Origin: Rhodococcus sp. BP22
GTDB taxonomy: Bacteria; Actinomycetota; Actinomycetes; Mycobacteriales; Mycobacteriaceae
Assembly: GCF_014281965.1 (NCBI RefSeq)
Contig: NZ_JACFTB010000001.1
Span: forward strand, 434,001-498,000
Length of the DNA: 64,000 nucleotides
Reading direction: 5' to 3'
Made by a program: the position numbers and the translations under genes. Below are positions 38,131 to 47,585 of this stretch, piece by piece. The notes beneath the pieces are model-generated. The model did not search any database. It was not told the DNA's origin and saw only the letters and a list, made by a program, of their open reading frames with translations. Position 1 is the stretch's first letter, and each line of letters opens with the position of its first letter.

Positions 38131-39813
38131 CTACCGCGCCCGCGCGACTCGGGTTTCGTCCCATACTGGCTCGTCGGATTCGTAGACGTTGCCGTCGGAT
38201 CCGAAGACCAAGAACCGCTCGAAGCTGCGGGCGAACCAGCGGTCGTGGGTAACCGCGATGACGGTCCCCTCGAATGCCGCGATGGCGTCTTGGAGGGAGT
38301 CCGCCGACATCAGGTCGAGGTTGTCGGTGGGCTCGTCGAGAAGCAAGAGCGTCGCACCGGACAGCTCGAGCAGCAGGATCTGAACGCGTGCTTGTTGGCC
38401 ACCGGACAAGTTGTCGTAGAGCTGTTCGGCAGCGCGGGCGAGCCCGTAGCGATCGAGTGCCCGACTCGCCGCCTCGCGGCCCATGCCGTCACGGTGCTCG
38501 TTGCCCAGGTGCAGGATGTCGAGCAAGGTGTTGCCGTTCAGGTCGGGCCGGGTGTGGGTCTGAGCGAACAACCCGGGGCGCACGCGAGCTCCCAGAACTG
38601 CCGTGCCGGTGTGTGGGACGGGATCGAGGACAAGTTCGGTGACCGGCTCGTGCTCCCGTTCGGGATCGGTGCCGCCTGCGGCCAGTAACCGGAGAAAGTG
38701 TGACTTACCCGATCCGTTGGACCCGAGAACCGCGACTCGGTCACCGAACCAGACTTCGGCGTCGAACGGTTTCATGAGTGAGGTCAGCTCCAGATCGGTA
38801 CATACCAGCGCGCGTTTCGCGGTTCGGCCGCCGTGCAGTCGTACTGTGACCTTCTGCTTGACCGGCACCGCTTCCGGTGGTCCGACGTCTTCGAACCGCG
38901 CAAGCCGCGTCTGTGCAGCGTGATAGCGAGCAGCGATACCGTCGTTGAACTTCGCCTTTTCCCGAAGGCGCAGGACGAGCGCACGGAGTTTGACGCGCTC
39001 TTCGTCCCACCGACGACGAAGCTCGTCGAGTCGGGCATTTCGATCCTCGCGAGCGTCGTAGTACGTCTCGAACCCAGCGCCGTGCACCCAGGAGGTCGCG
39101 CCGTTGATTCCAGGCTCGAGCGTGACGATCCGGGTCGCGGCGTTGGCGATGAGTTCACGATCGTGGCTGATGAAGAGCACCGACTTGTCGGACTCGCGAA
39201 TCGTCTTCTCCAACCACCGTTTGCCCGGTACGTCCAGATAGTTGTCCGGCTCGTCGAGCAGTAACAACTGATCCGGTCCTCCGAACAGGGCTTCGAGAAC
39301 GAGACGTTTCTGTTCGCCGCCACTGAGGGTCGAAGCCGCACGCCACTTCGCCCGGTCGAACGACATCCCGAGCGCGGCCATCGTCGCCTTGTCCCAAAAC
39401 GGCTCCAGGTCGTACCCGCCGACGTCACCCCAATCCGACAGCGCGTTCGCGTATTTCAGTTGAGTCTTTTCGTTGTCGGCGTCGATCATCGCGTTCTCGG
39501 CATCGTCGAGTGCTTTCGCTGCGGCGCGTACCCCCGGCTGCGAAACGGACAACAGCAGGTCCTGCACCGTCGAGTCGTCGCGCAACTGACCGACGAACTG
39601 GCGCATCACTCCGAGCGATCCCGAGCTGGCGACGTTTCCATCATCGGGTGTGAGGTCGCCGGCCACGATCCGTGTCAGCGTGGTCTTTCCAGTGCCGTTC
39701 GGACCGATGAGAGCGGCCTTCGCGCCGTCTCCGACTCGAAACCCGACCCCGCTGAGCAGTTGTCTGCCGTCGGGAAGAAAGTAGTCGATGTCGGTGAGTT
39801 CGAGGTGAGCCAC
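38131..39813 (-). CDS. ABC-F family ATPase
   Basis: 560 residues with two fused ATPase domains and no membrane part. Domain 1: GPNGTGKTT, signature STLSGGEQKR, LLLLDEPDNYLD, SHDRE. Domain 2: GSNGSGKSH, signature NLSGGQQAR, LLLLDEPTDNLD, THDRW. A charged interdomain linker of about 80 residues (DAREDRNARLDELRRRWDEERVKLRA) is typical of ribosome-binding ABC-F proteins. In the second Walker A the usual final Thr/Ser-Thr pair is Ser-His. Such factors relieve ribosome stalling or antibiotic inhibition; which applies here cannot be told. It sits between cysG and a PhoD-like gene. Confidence 0.87.
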   Translation of the reverse strand: MAHLELTDIDYFLPDGRQLLSGVGFRVGDGAKAALIGPNGTGKTTLTRIVAGDLTPDDGNVASSGSLGVMRQFVGQLRDDSTVQDLLLSVSQPGVRAAAKALDDAENAMIDADNEKTQLKYANALSDWGDVGGYDLEPFWDKATMAALGMSFDRAKWRAASTLSGGEQKRLVLEALFGGPDQLLLLDEPDNYLDVPGKRWLEKTIRESDKSVLFISHDRELIANAATRIVTLEPGINGATSWVHGAGFETYYDAREDRNARLDELRRRWDEERVKLRALVLRLREKAKFNDGIAARYHAAQTRLARFEDVGPPEAVPVKQKVTVRLHGGRTAKRALVCTDLELTSLMKPFDAEVWFGDRVAVLGSNGSGKSHFLRLLAAGGTDPEREHEPVTELVLDPVPHTGTAVLGARVRPGLFAQTHTRPDLNGNTLLDILHLGNEHRDGMGREAASRALDRYGLARAAEQLYDNLSGGQQARVQILLLELSGATLLLLDEPTDNLDLMSADSLQDAIAAFEGTVIAVTHDRWFARSFERFLVFGSDGNVYESDEPVWDETRVARAR

Positions 39814-39829
39814 GGAGGCAAATCCTATG

Positions 39830-41497
39830 TCACGGCGCCAATACGATCTTTGCAGTCGTCTTCAGGATCTGCTTTCGGTCCGAATCGAGATGCGCATGCT
39901 CGACGCGTAAGCGCGCTGAATCTCCTTCCGTGGTGAGCAACATGACGCCGTTGTCGAACCATGGACCGGCCTCTGCTTCCCAGTGAACGTCGTCCGGCCC
40001 CACATGGGCAGCGCGGGCGAGTTTCTTCATCAGAGCTGCAACGGGCCGTTTGATGGCCAACCGGTTGACCGCCCGAATCGGCAGATTCAACGGGTTCCGG
40101 AACGGCGACATCGTGAGTTGGTGAGTGGCCGGGACTTCCTTCCCCCCGACACCGAAGTCTGCACGCGCTACATAGGAACAGTGCACGTCACCCGACAACC
40201 ACAGGATGCTGGCCGGTGGATTCGTCGACCGGGACAGCTCGCGCGTCAGAGTTGCCATATCCGAGAACGACTTTCCGAATGCTGCCCAGTGTTCGAGATC
40301 GAGCGCGATACGCAGTTTCTCTGCCACGCGGGCCGCCTTCTTACCCCAACTCCCCTGCGCTACAGCCTCGTTCCACTGTTCCAAGTGATGCAACGCGGGC
40401 AACATCAAGAACGGCAAGGAAGAGCCGAACAGTAGGTGTTTGTGCGAGCCTTCCAGCGCGCTCTCGCGGACCCAGGCCCATTCGGCGTCGTCCACCATCT
40501 GCCGATCGTTCGGGTCGAGATTGCGCGAGCAACGAGAATCGATCATGAGCAGTCGGGTGTCACCGAAGTCGCGGTAGAAGCTCCACCGTCCAGCCGAGGG
40601 GTCGCGGTCGACCAATAGCGAGAAGTCCGCAAGCAGGCGTTCACGCGCGGCGTCGTCGGCGGCCGTTCGTACCGCCTCGTACAGCTCGTCGCGAGCGAGT
40701 TCTTCGGGTGAGAGATTGCCCAGATGCTGGTAAACCCAGTACGAGGAGAATGCACCGACCACGCGATCGTTCCACCACGGCCGGGTTTCGATGTCCTTTC
40801 GCCAGGACGCGGACGAGTTCCAGTCGTCCCGCAGATCGTGGTCGTCGAGAATCATGCACGACGGGACGCTGGCCAACAACGTGCGCACCGGCTCGGCACC
40901 CCACGATTCGTGATAGAGCCAGGAGTATTCCTCGAAGTCGCAGATCTCGTTCTCGGCATCGGTACCACGTGCGCTGTCGGGCCCTTGCCCGCCTTCCCGT
41001 CGCGCGTGGAGTCTTTCCAAGATTTCGGGCGACGGGTCGTCTGCGTACACCTGATCACCGAGTAGCAGCAGCGCTTGCGGCCATTCCGACGGATCTTGGG
41101 TGGACATTCGATTGCCCAGACCGGCAAGTGCGTCGGCACCGATTCGTCGAAGTGAATCCTCACCGTAGTTGTCACCTCGCCTGCATGATCCGAATGCAAA
41201 GGTCACGGGGCCGACAGGATCTCCGGTGTGAACAGCCGAGGTCGCGCCCGGTTCCGGCCAGATCCTCGTGTCTTCGAACGTCACATCGTAGGTGATCGCG
41301 GTGTTCGCCGGCAGACCCGTCAGTGCGACCAATGCGTAGTGGTGGCCGTACACGCCCCAGGTACGTGCTTCTCCCACCACGCCGACCGCGGTACGCACAG
41401 CTACCGTTCCGGGCGCATCGAATTCGAACCAGAACGTCGCCGAGTCGACGCCGACGTAACGGACGAGTGGGCCGAGTACGAGCGAAGAAGACTTCAT
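39830..41497 (-). CDS. PhoD-like alkaline phosphatase/phosphodiesterase family protein
   Basis: 555 residues. The PhoD-type metallophosphatase core includes FAFGSCRRGDNYG, LLLLGDQVYADDPS, SCMILDDHDLRDDW and ILWLSGDVHCSYVARADF. The N-terminal fibronectin-like domain (about 10-95) is typical of PhoD proteins. No Tat signal is visible, unlike secreted PhoD, so it may be cytosolic; related actinobacterial proteins act in phosphate scavenging or phosphodiester cleavage. Substrate unknown. It starts 80 bases after the F420 oxidoreductase stop. Confidence 0.83.
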   Translation of the reverse strand: MKSSSLVLGPLVRYVGVDSATFWFEFDAPGTVAVRTAVGVVGEARTWGVYGHHYALVALTGLPANTAITYDVTFEDTRIWPEPGATSAVHTGDPVGPVTFAFGSCRRGDNYGEDSLRRIGADALAGLGNRMSTQDPSEWPQALLLLGDQVYADDPSPEILERLHARREGGQGPDSARGTDAENEICDFEEYSWLYHESWGAEPVRTLLASVPSCMILDDHDLRDDWNSSASWRKDIETRPWWNDRVVGAFSSYWVYQHLGNLSPEELARDELYEAVRTAADDAARERLLADFSLLVDRDPSAGRWSFYRDFGDTRLLMIDSRCSRNLDPNDRQMVDDAEWAWVRESALEGSHKHLLFGSSLPFLMLPALHHLEQWNEAVAQGSWGKKAARVAEKLRIALDLEHWAAFGKSFSDMATLTRELSRSTNPPASILWLSGDVHCSYVARADFGVGGKEVPATHQLTMSPFRNPLNLPIRAVNRLAIKRPVAALMKKLARAAHVGPDDVHWEAEAGPWFDNGVMLLTTEGDSARLRVEHAHLDSDRKQILKTTAKIVLAP

Positions 41498-41577
41498 GGT
41501 GCCTACAGTGCCCGTACTCGGACGCAGACGCCACCGTTGCCGGTCATCACGGGCGTCTCAACTACTCACGGGGCGTC

Positions 41578-42444
41578 TCAACTGCCGGCGACGGCCAATC
41601 GACCGGTCAACTTCACAGCGAGACGCTCGAGGTATGCGAGGACCTCGGGCTCGGATCTGTCGGGCATTCCGTAGACCACTTCACTCACGCCCATTTCTTC
41701 CCATCTCGCCAACTTCTCTGCATCGGGCTTGAAGTCGAGCACGACGATGTGTGGCGCACCGTCCCTGCCGCCGTCGCGCCACAACTGCTGGAGTCGAACC
41801 ACCCTCGACTCGATGTCCTGCTCGCCCGGTGTGGTGATCCAACCGTCCGCCGATCGAACTATCCAGGCGAAATTTTTGTCTGTACCCGCAGCACCGACGA
41901 GCGTCGGGATATGACGTCCCGCAGCAGGTTTCGGCCACGCCCAGCTCGGTCCGAACTCGACGAACTCACCCGAGAACTCCGCTTGTTCCTGCGACCACAG
42001 TGCACGCATCGCCTCCAGATACTCACGGAGCATGGTCCGTCTCCTGGCCGGAGGCACTCCATGATCGACCAATTCGTCGACGTTCCAACCGAACCCGACT
42101 CCCAAAACCACACGGCCATCACTGAGGTGGTCGAGCGAGGCAATGGTTTTGGCGAGGGTAATCGGGTCGTGCTCCACCGGTATCGCGACGGCAGTGCCCA
42201 ATGCTATTCGTTTCGTCACCGCAGACGCTGCGGCCAGCGACACCCACGGATCGAGAGTTCGCGAGTAGCGATCGTCCGGTAACGAGGAGTCACCCGTCTG
42301 CGGATGAGCCGCTTCACGCTTGACGGGGATGTGCGTGTGCTCCGGTACGTAGAACGAGTCGAATCCCAATCGCTCGCCCGCTGCGGCCGCGGCCGCAGGC
42401 GTTATTCCACGATCGGAGGTGAACAGAACGAGACCGAAGCGCAT
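41578..42444 (-). CDS. LLM class F420-dependent oxidoreductase
   Basis: Luciferase-like monooxygenase fold, 288 residues, expected to use coenzyme F420. Visible blocks: MRFGLVLFTSDRGITP, FYVPEHTHIP, SLAAASAVTKRIALGTAVAIPVEHDPITLAKTIASLDHLSDGRVVLGVGFGWN, and PTLVGAAGTDKNFAWIVRSADGWI. F420 enzymes of this class are numerous in mycobacteria and rhodococci. The substrate is not identifiable. ATG at 42444; it lies 40 bases after the cobE-like gene. Confidence 0.9.
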   Translation of the reverse strand: MRFGLVLFTSDRGITPAAAAAAGERLGFDSFYVPEHTHIPVKREAAHPQTGDSSLPDDRYSRTLDPWVSLAAASAVTKRIALGTAVAIPVEHDPITLAKTIASLDHLSDGRVVLGVGFGWNVDELVDHGVPPARRRTMLREYLEAMRALWSQEQAEFSGEFVEFGPSWAWPKPAAGRHIPTLVGAAGTDKNFAWIVRSADGWITTPGEQDIESRVVRLQQLWRDGGRDGAPHIVVLDFKPDAEKLARWEEMGVSEVVYGMPDRSEPEVLAYLERLAVKLTGRLAVAGS

Positions 42445-42484
42445 GCAACATTAGAACGTGTTCCAGTCGGGCGCGCAAGGCTTT

Positions 42485-42886
42485 CTATTCCTCGAGTAGC
42501 GCTGCTACCGCCACCGCAATGGTCACCGGACCCACCTTCGTCTTGCCCAGAATCAGCGCGCCTCCGCCGCTTCCCAATACTGCTGCGGCCTCTGCCACGC
42601 TCGGAGTCCCGACGGCGTCGTCGACCAGTAAGGACGGGGCCGGCACGACGATGGAAGCCAATTGGGCGGCCGTCCACTTGCTCAGCGGCACTGAGAGCGA
42701 ACGAGCAAAAGACTCCACTGCGCAATGCTTTCGATCCAGGGTCGCCACTGCGACCACGGTCCATTGCGACCTGGCGACCGAAGCGAATCCGGCCGCGATA
42801 TCGGAGCCCGTCGCAGCCGCCGTCGCGCCGATTCCGACGACGATCGATTCAGCGCGGTCCGATTCAGCGCACTCCGGTTCAGACAT
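42485..42886 (-). CDS. cobE: Cobalamin biosynthesis protein, CobE/CbiG C-terminal domain
   Basis: A small protein of 133 residues matching the C-terminal domain of CbiG, called CobE in the aerobic pathway: VVGIGATAAATGSDIAAGFASVA, VVAVATLDRKHCAVESFARSLSVPLSKW, and VAEAAAVLGSGGGALILGKTKVGPVTIAVA. The family acts in or supports corrin-ring contraction steps; the isolated domain's exact role is unclear. The ATG at 42886 overlaps the cobB stop by 8 bases, so it ends the riboswitch-controlled run. Confidence 0.87.
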   Translation of the reverse strand: MSEPECAESDRAESIVVGIGATAAATGSDIAAGFASVARSQWTVVAVATLDRKHCAVESFARSLSVPLSKWTAAQLASIVVPAPSLLVDDAVGTPSVAEAAAVLGSGGGALILGKTKVGPVTIAVAVAALLEE

Positions 42887-44285
42887 CGACGGGCGTGAAC
42901 CGGTCACACGCCTCCACGAATTTCCGAACCGATCGAGGGCTGCCTGCCGCGTGCGTATGCAAATACGATGCATGGACGCGGCCGTGGACGAACCCCTCCC
43001 GGACGATGCGTTTGCCGGCAGCTGCGCTCGGGTTCTGCCAACCCCATGCCGGCGCGAGTTCGGCCGCGAAGTCGACGAGCGCAGTGCGGTGAAATTCGTG
43101 GCCCGTCACCCGAGTCCCCGCCTCGAACAACACCGAATCACCCAGTGCGACCGCATCGCGATAGCCGAGTGTGAGCTTCGATCCGAATTGCGCTTCCGCG
43201 TCGATGACACCGGCCATCGCGTGGCCGTCGAGGGATCGCGCCAGGTACAGCAAACCGGCGCATTCTGCGTGGATCGGCAATCCGGCAGCCGAGGCCCTGC
43301 GGATATCCGCCAGCAGAGGCTCATTCGACGCCAACTGCTCGGCATGTTCCTCTGGAAACCCGCCCGGCAGAACGACACCCGCCGTGCGCTCCGGCAATCC
43401 GTCGGTGAGGGGATCGAACACCACCACCTCCGAGCCTGCAGCGCGCAGGAGTTCCACATGCTCGGCGTAACCGAACGTGAAGGCGGGCCCCCCGGCCACG
43501 GCGACGACTGCCCCCGCGCCGCTCGGCTCACCCACTTCGTCGATCGGATTCCAGGCGGTACCGGTGACCGACGATCTTGCCAACGCCCGGACGGCAGCCA
43601 GGTCGACGTGACGTGTCACCAGTTCTGCCATTGCGTCCACTGCTGCGCCGGCTCGGCTCCCGTGTTCGAGGGCTGTGATCAGTCCCAGGTGCCGTGACGG
43701 GACCGCCAGTTCCGTCATCCGCGGTAGTGACCCGAGAACGGGAACACCGACACGCTCACACGCCTGACGCAGAACTTCTTCGTGCCTCGGGCTGCCGACA
43801 CGATTCAAGATCACTCCACCGATCCGCACCGACGGGTCGAACGTCGAGAACCCGTGCAGCACAGCGGCAAGACTCTGGCTGTGGCCGCGAGCGTCGACTA
43901 CGAGAACGACAGGTGCGCCGAGCATCGCGGCCACTGCTGCCGTGGACCCCTCCGCGGAAGCCTGTCCGGCACCCGTCATGTCGATCTTGCCGTCGAAAAG
44001 CCCCATGACTCCCTCGACGATCGCGATGTCGCAACCGGCACTCCCATGGAGGAAGAGCGGGCCGATGCGCTCTCGCCCGACCATCACTGCATCGAGGTTG
44101 CGGCCCGGCAAACCCGTAGCGAGAGAGTGGTATCCAGGATCTATATAATCCGGACCCACCTTGAACGGCGCTACCCGGTCCCCCATGGCGCGGAGAGCAG
44201 CCATCATCCCGGTGGCTACCGTAGTTTTTCCGCTACCCGATGCGGGCGCAGCGATCACGACAGCGGGAGCAGGACGGCTCACCAT
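42879..44285 (-). CDS. cobB: Cobyrinate a,c-diamide synthase (CobB/CbiA)
   Basis: Glutamine-dependent amidase adding the a- and c-amides to (hydrogeno)cobyrinic acid with ATP. 468 residues. The N-terminal P-loop is AAPASGSGKTTVATGMMAAL, followed by KVGPDYIDPGYHSLATGLPGRNLD, EGVMGLFDG and LNRVGS. The C-terminal triad glutamine amidotransferase domain has the nucleophile in HAECAGLLYLA and a conserved HEFHRTAL. The start overlaps the cobO stop by 7 bases. Confidence 0.95.
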   Translation of the reverse strand: MVSRPAPAVVIAAPASGSGKTTVATGMMAALRAMGDRVAPFKVGPDYIDPGYHSLATGLPGRNLDAVMVGRERIGPLFLHGSAGCDIAIVEGVMGLFDGKIDMTGAGQASAEGSTAAVAAMLGAPVVLVVDARGHSQSLAAVLHGFSTFDPSVRIGGVILNRVGSPRHEEVLRQACERVGVPVLGSLPRMTELAVPSRHLGLITALEHGSRAGAAVDAMAELVTRHVDLAAVRALARSSVTGTAWNPIDEVGEPSGAGAVVAVAGGPAFTFGYAEHVELLRAAGSEVVVFDPLTDGLPERTAGVVLPGGFPEEHAEQLASNEPLLADIRRASAAGLPIHAECAGLLYLARSLDGHAMAGVIDAEAQFGSKLTLGYRDAVALGDSVLFEAGTRVTGHEFHRTALVDFAAELAPAWGWQNPSAAAGKRIVREGFVHGRVHASYLHTHAAGSPRSVRKFVEACDRFTPVDV

Positions 44286-44899
44286 TCGATACCGCGCTGA
44301 CCCTTTCGGCCTGCATCCATCGGATGCTTGACCTTGGTCATTTCGGTGACGAGGTCAGCGGCATCGATCAGCGCCTGCGGTGCGTCACGTCCGGTGACGA
44401 CGACGTGTTGATTACCCGGCCGGTTCACGAGCACCTCGACCACCTCGTCGATATCCACCCACCCCCACTTGAGCGGGTAGGTGAATTCGTCCAACACGTA
44501 GAAGCGGTGCGTCTCCTCGCTCAATCTTCGAGAGATTTCTGCCCAGCCTTCAGCAGCTGCGGCGGCGTGGTCGACGTCCGAACCCTTCTTGCGCGTCCAG
44601 GACCACCCTTCGCCCATCTTGTGCCACTCGACGGCCCCGCCGGTGCCCTGGGTCTCGTGTAGTTCGCCGAGCAGTTTGAACGTCGATTCCTCGCCGACCT
44701 TCCATTTCGCACTCTTCACGAACTGGAATACTCCGACGTCGAATCCTTGATTCCACGCCCTCAGTGCCATCCCGAAGGCCGCCGTCGACTTGCCCTTGCC
44801 CGGCCCGGTGTGCACTGCGAGAAGTGCTTGATTGCGGCGCTGACGCGTCGTCAGGCCGTCGTCGGGAACGGTTCCCGCAAGTGGTACTCCCTGTGGCAT
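44279..44899 (-). CDS. cobO: Cob(I)yrinic acid a,c-diamide adenosyltransferase
   Basis: Attaches the adenosyl group from ATP to Co(I) corrinoids. 206 residues of the CobA/CobO/BtuR family: P-loop HTGPGKGKSTAAFGMALRAWNQG, QFVKSAKWKVGEESTFK, KKGSDVDHAAAAAEGW, YVLDEFTYPLKWGWVD and VVVTGRDAPQALIDAADLVTEMTKVKHP. It lies between the chelatase and cobB genes with an 11-base gap and a 7-base overlap respectively. Confidence 0.96.
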   Translation of the reverse strand: MPQGVPLAGTVPDDGLTTRQRRNQALLAVHTGPGKGKSTAAFGMALRAWNQGFDVGVFQFVKSAKWKVGEESTFKLLGELHETQGTGGAVEWHKMGEGWSWTRKKGSDVDHAAAAAEGWAEISRRLSEETHRFYVLDEFTYPLKWGWVDIDEVVEVLVNRPGNQHVVVTGRDAPQALIDAADLVTEMTKVKHPMDAGRKGQRGIEW

Positions 44900-44910
44900 T
44901 GCTCGTCCTC

Positions 44911-46875
44911 TCAGGCCGCTGCGCGAACGACGGCGGCGACGTGCTCGGCCGAAAGGTCGGCAAGCCGCACATAGCCACCCTGTAGATGCCCGGCGAAATC
45001 GGCGGCCAGTCCGAGACGGACCATGCCCGATTCGCAGTCCACGACGACCGACGCAGTGCCGTCTGCTGCAAGACGCGACGCAGCGATACGTGCGCGCCCG
45101 ACTGGATCGACACCGCCCGTCGCTCGCCCGTCCGTCATCGCGACGACGAGCGCACGGCGCAGCGGATCTCTGATTTTCTCTCGAAGGACGACCTCGCGGG
45201 CCCGCAGGAAGCCTTGTGCCAGTGGGGACTTGCCACCGGTTTTCATTCTGCGCAAGCGGGTGACAGCGACGTCGACGCTCGACGTCGGCGGAAGAACCAA
45301 CTCGGCCTCGCGCCCTCGAACAGTGATGACCGCGACCTTGTCGCGCCGTTGGTATGCATCGCGCAGTAGCGACAGCACTGCTCCCGTCACGGCGGACAAC
45401 CGATCGCGTGCAGCCATCGATCCGGATGCGTCGACAACGAAGACGATGAGGTTGCCTTCGCGACCTTCACGAATCGCCCCGCGTAGGTCCGCGGGCTCGA
45501 GTCTGAATTTCCCGGATGTTCGTCCCCGCGCGACTTGATCCTCGGCTGCCGCGAACAATGTCCCGATGAGGTGAAGTCCCTTGCCACGCTCAGTGGTCGG
45601 GCGCACGACGCGTCCCTGCGCAGCACGCGACCGAGAGCGACGCCCGGGCGCTCCCTCGCCGACACCGGGAACTTCCATCAACCGCGCGCGAAACTGCGAT
45701 CCGGGCGTTGCTGCATCTCGGTCACGAGATCCGTTGCCGGACGGTGGATCCGCCTGGTCCGGTGTGGGTGCACCGCCGCCGTCGTCATCCGGGTCCGGTC
45801 CTGAATCGGTAGGTCCGGGATCGGTAGGTTCTGAATCGGTTGGTTCTGAATCGGTTGGTTCGTCGGACTCCTGGCCGGAATCCGATTTCGGGGGGTCTGC
45901 CTGTGCGGAGTCTGCCTGTTCTGCCGCGTCGCGCATGGCGTCGTCGAGTGCACTCTCGTCGATCCCCGGCTCGTCGAACGGGTCACGCCTGCGGCGATGC
46001 GGCAATGCCAATTCCGCAGCGACCCGCACGTCGGACTCCTCGACCTTCGGCGAACCTCGCCATGCCGCGTGCGCCGACGCGGTCCTTGCGACTACGAGGT
46101 CCGCTCGCATCCCGTCGACGTCGAACGACGCACACAATGCCGCAATTCGACGAAGTTCGGTGTCGTCGAGTTCCACCTGATCGAGTACGAGTCGAGCCGC
46201 GACGATGTGTGCGGCGATGTCCGCGTCCTCGTCTGCATAGCGTGCAGCAAACGCACAGGGATCACGCTCGTAGTTCAGCCGCCGGCGCACGACGTCCATT
46301 CGGATGTCCACGTCACGAGAGGCAGTGACCTCTACTGCGAGCCCGAAGCGATCCAACAGCTGTGGTCGAAGCTCGCCCTCTTCGGGATTCATGGTCCCCA
46401 CGAGGACGAATTGCGCGGGATGCGAATGTGAAACCCCATCGCGTTCGATATGGACGCGCCCCATCGCAGCGGCGTCGAGCAGAACATCGACCAGGTGATC
46501 ATGGAGAAGATTCACCTCGTCCACGTACAGCACGCCCCGATGGGCTGCGGCCAACAGTCCCGGCTGGAATGCACGTTCGCCGTCTCGCAGCACCTTCTCG
46601 AGATCGAGCGAGCCGACCACACGGTCCTCGGTCGCGCCGACCGGAAGCTCGACCAGTCGGGCCGGTCGCGTCTCGCCATCGTCCTCGATGTCCGGAAGCA
46701 GCGTGGCGAGTGCGCGGACGACAGTGGACTTCGCTGTCCCCTTCTCACCGCGGACGAGGACACCACCGATTCCCGGGTGCACCGCACACAGGATCAATGA
46801 CAATCGAAGCTGGTCTTGGCCGACTATCGCGCTGAACGGATAACCGGGTTCTGAAGATCCAACGGCCTGCTGCAC
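44911..46875 (-). CDS. Magnesium/cobalt chelatase, fused AAA+ and VWA subunits
   Basis: 654 residues. The N-terminal ChlI/BchI-type AAA+ ATPase (about 10-330) has [18 protein letters not shown] and [23 protein letters not shown]. An acidic, Pro-rich linker (about 340-400) carries DSEPT-type pentapeptide repeats. The C-terminal VWA domain has the MIDAS motif [16 protein letters not shown]. This composite matches Rv2850c. In a cobalamin cluster it is expected to help cobalt insertion, though the CobN-type subunit is not in this window. GTG at 46875, with the ribosome binding site immediately after the riboswitch hairpin. Confidence 0.92.
   Translation of the reverse strand: MQQAVGSSEPGYPFSAIVGQDQLRLSLILCAVHPGIGGVLVRGEKGTAKSTVVRALATLLPDIEDDGETRPARLVELPVGATEDRVVGSLDLEKVLRDGERAFQPGLLAAAHRGVLYVDEVNLLHDHLVDVLLDAAAMGRVHIERDGVSHSHPAQFVLVGTMNPEEGELRPQLLDRFGLAVEVTASRDVDIRMDVVRRRLNYERDPCAFAARYADEDADIAAHIVAARLVLDQVELDDTELRRIAALCASFDVDGMRADLVVARTASAHAAWRGSPKVEESDVRVAAELALPHRRRRDPFDEPGIDESALDDAMRDAAEQADSAQADPPKSDSGQESDEPTDSEPTDSEPTDPGPTDSGPDPDDDGGGAPTPDQADPPSGNGSRDRDAATPGSQFRARLMEVPGVGEGAPGRRSRSRAAQGRVVRPTTERGKGLHLIGTLFAAAEDQVARGRTSGKFRLEPADLRGAIREGREGNLIVFVVDASGSMAARDRLSAVTGAVLSLLRDAYQRRDKVAVITVRGREAELVLPPTSSVDVAVTRLRRMKTGGKSPLAQGFLRAREVVLREKIRDPLRRALVVAMTDGRATGGVDPVGRARIAASRLAADGTASVVVDCESGMVRLGLAADFAGHLQGGYVRLADLSAEHVAAVVRAAA
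45798..45866 (-). repeat. Short in-frame repeat in the chelatase linker
   Basis: Near-identical 15-base units encode tandem pentapeptides of the type Asp-Ser-Glu-Pro-Thr, drifting to Asp-Pro-Gly-Pro-Thr and Asp-Ser-Gly-Pro-Asp. The repeats lengthen the acidic hinge between the AAA+ and VWA domains and are a likely site of length variation. Confidence 0.7.
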
Positions 46876-46891
46876 TTTCGATCCCCTTCAT

Positions 46892-47068
46892 TCCTCGGTT
46901 TCCGCGCCGAGGACTTTCGATGCCCACCGAAGAAGTGGACAAAGTAATTTCGATGCTGTGCGGTGATCTGGCTTACGAGGCTGCCGACAATCGGCCTACT
47001 CGTACACAGTGGCGGGACCGCGCCTGAATCACACAGGACTTCCCCGCATCAGCTCCGTTGATCGAACC
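46892..47068 (-). promoter_or_regulatory. Adenosylcobalamin riboswitch upstream of the cob operon
   Basis: Read on the minus strand, the 193-base leader of the chelatase gene holds the conserved cobalamin riboswitch core: GGGGAAGTCCTGTGTGATTC, then GCGCGGTCCCGCCACTGTG (47008-47026 region) and AAGCCAGATCACCGC downstream. It ends in the hairpin TCCTCGG/CCGAGGA (46892-46898 with 46907-46913), 7 bases before the GAAGGGG ribosome binding site. The absence of a U-run after that hairpin favours control of translation rather than termination. High adenosylcobalamin should switch off chelatase-cobO-cobB-cobE. Confidence 0.92.
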
Positions 47069-47572
47069 CTACCGTCGTTCGACCTTACTGCCGCCCGACG
47101 CCTCGCCCCAGGGGGTTCCGCCGCCCCTACGCATGGGCGTGTGCGGAATCCCGTCTTCGAGAACTTCCTCACCATCGGGCAGAAAGCCGTGTTTCGCGTA
47201 CATGTCCACCAGGTAGCTCTGTGCATTGAGACGACACGGAGAGGATCCGACCTCGGCAAGCGCAGCACGCAAGATACGCGTGGTGTGCCCTTGCCCCCTC
47301 GCCGAGCGCTGCGTGCACAGCCGACCGATGCGGAAGGCCTTCTCGCCGTTGTCGTGCTCCTCGAGCAGCCGCAGTGTGCACACCACTTCGCCGTCACGTT
47401 CGAGCCAGAAATGCCTCGTCTCGGTGAGCAGATCTCGACCGTCGAGTTCGGGATAGGCGCATGCCTGCTCGACGACGAAAACCTCGACACGCAGCTTCAA
47501 CAGGTCGTACAGGGTCTTGTTGGACAGGTCCAAAGCCCAGGAGCGCTTGAGGGCAGCAGCTTGCGTAGTCAT
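47069..47572 (-). CDS. GNAT family N-acetyltransferase (ElaA-like)
   Basis: 167 residues. The GNAT acetyl-CoA loop is visible as IGRLCTQRSARGQGHTTRILRAAL, preceded by LYDLLKLRVEVFVVEQACAYPELDGRDL, which is typical of the ElaA subfamily. The C-terminal HGFLPDGEEVLEDGIPHTPMRR also fits ElaA. It matches Rv2851c by position. The substrate is unknown. The ATG at 47572 is 13 bases after the mqo stop, so the two are probably cotranscribed. The stop lies immediately before the cobalamin riboswitch, and the two transcription units may be joined. Confidence 0.9.
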   Translation of the reverse strand: MTTQAAALKRSWALDLSNKTLYDLLKLRVEVFVVEQACAYPELDGRDLLTETRHFWLERDGEVVCTLRLLEEHDNGEKAFRIGRLCTQRSARGQGHTTRILRAALAEVGSSPCRLNAQSYLVDMYAKHGFLPDGEEVLEDGIPHTPMRRGGGTPWGEASGGSKVERR

Positions 47573-47585
47573 ATGCCTGTTGCTA

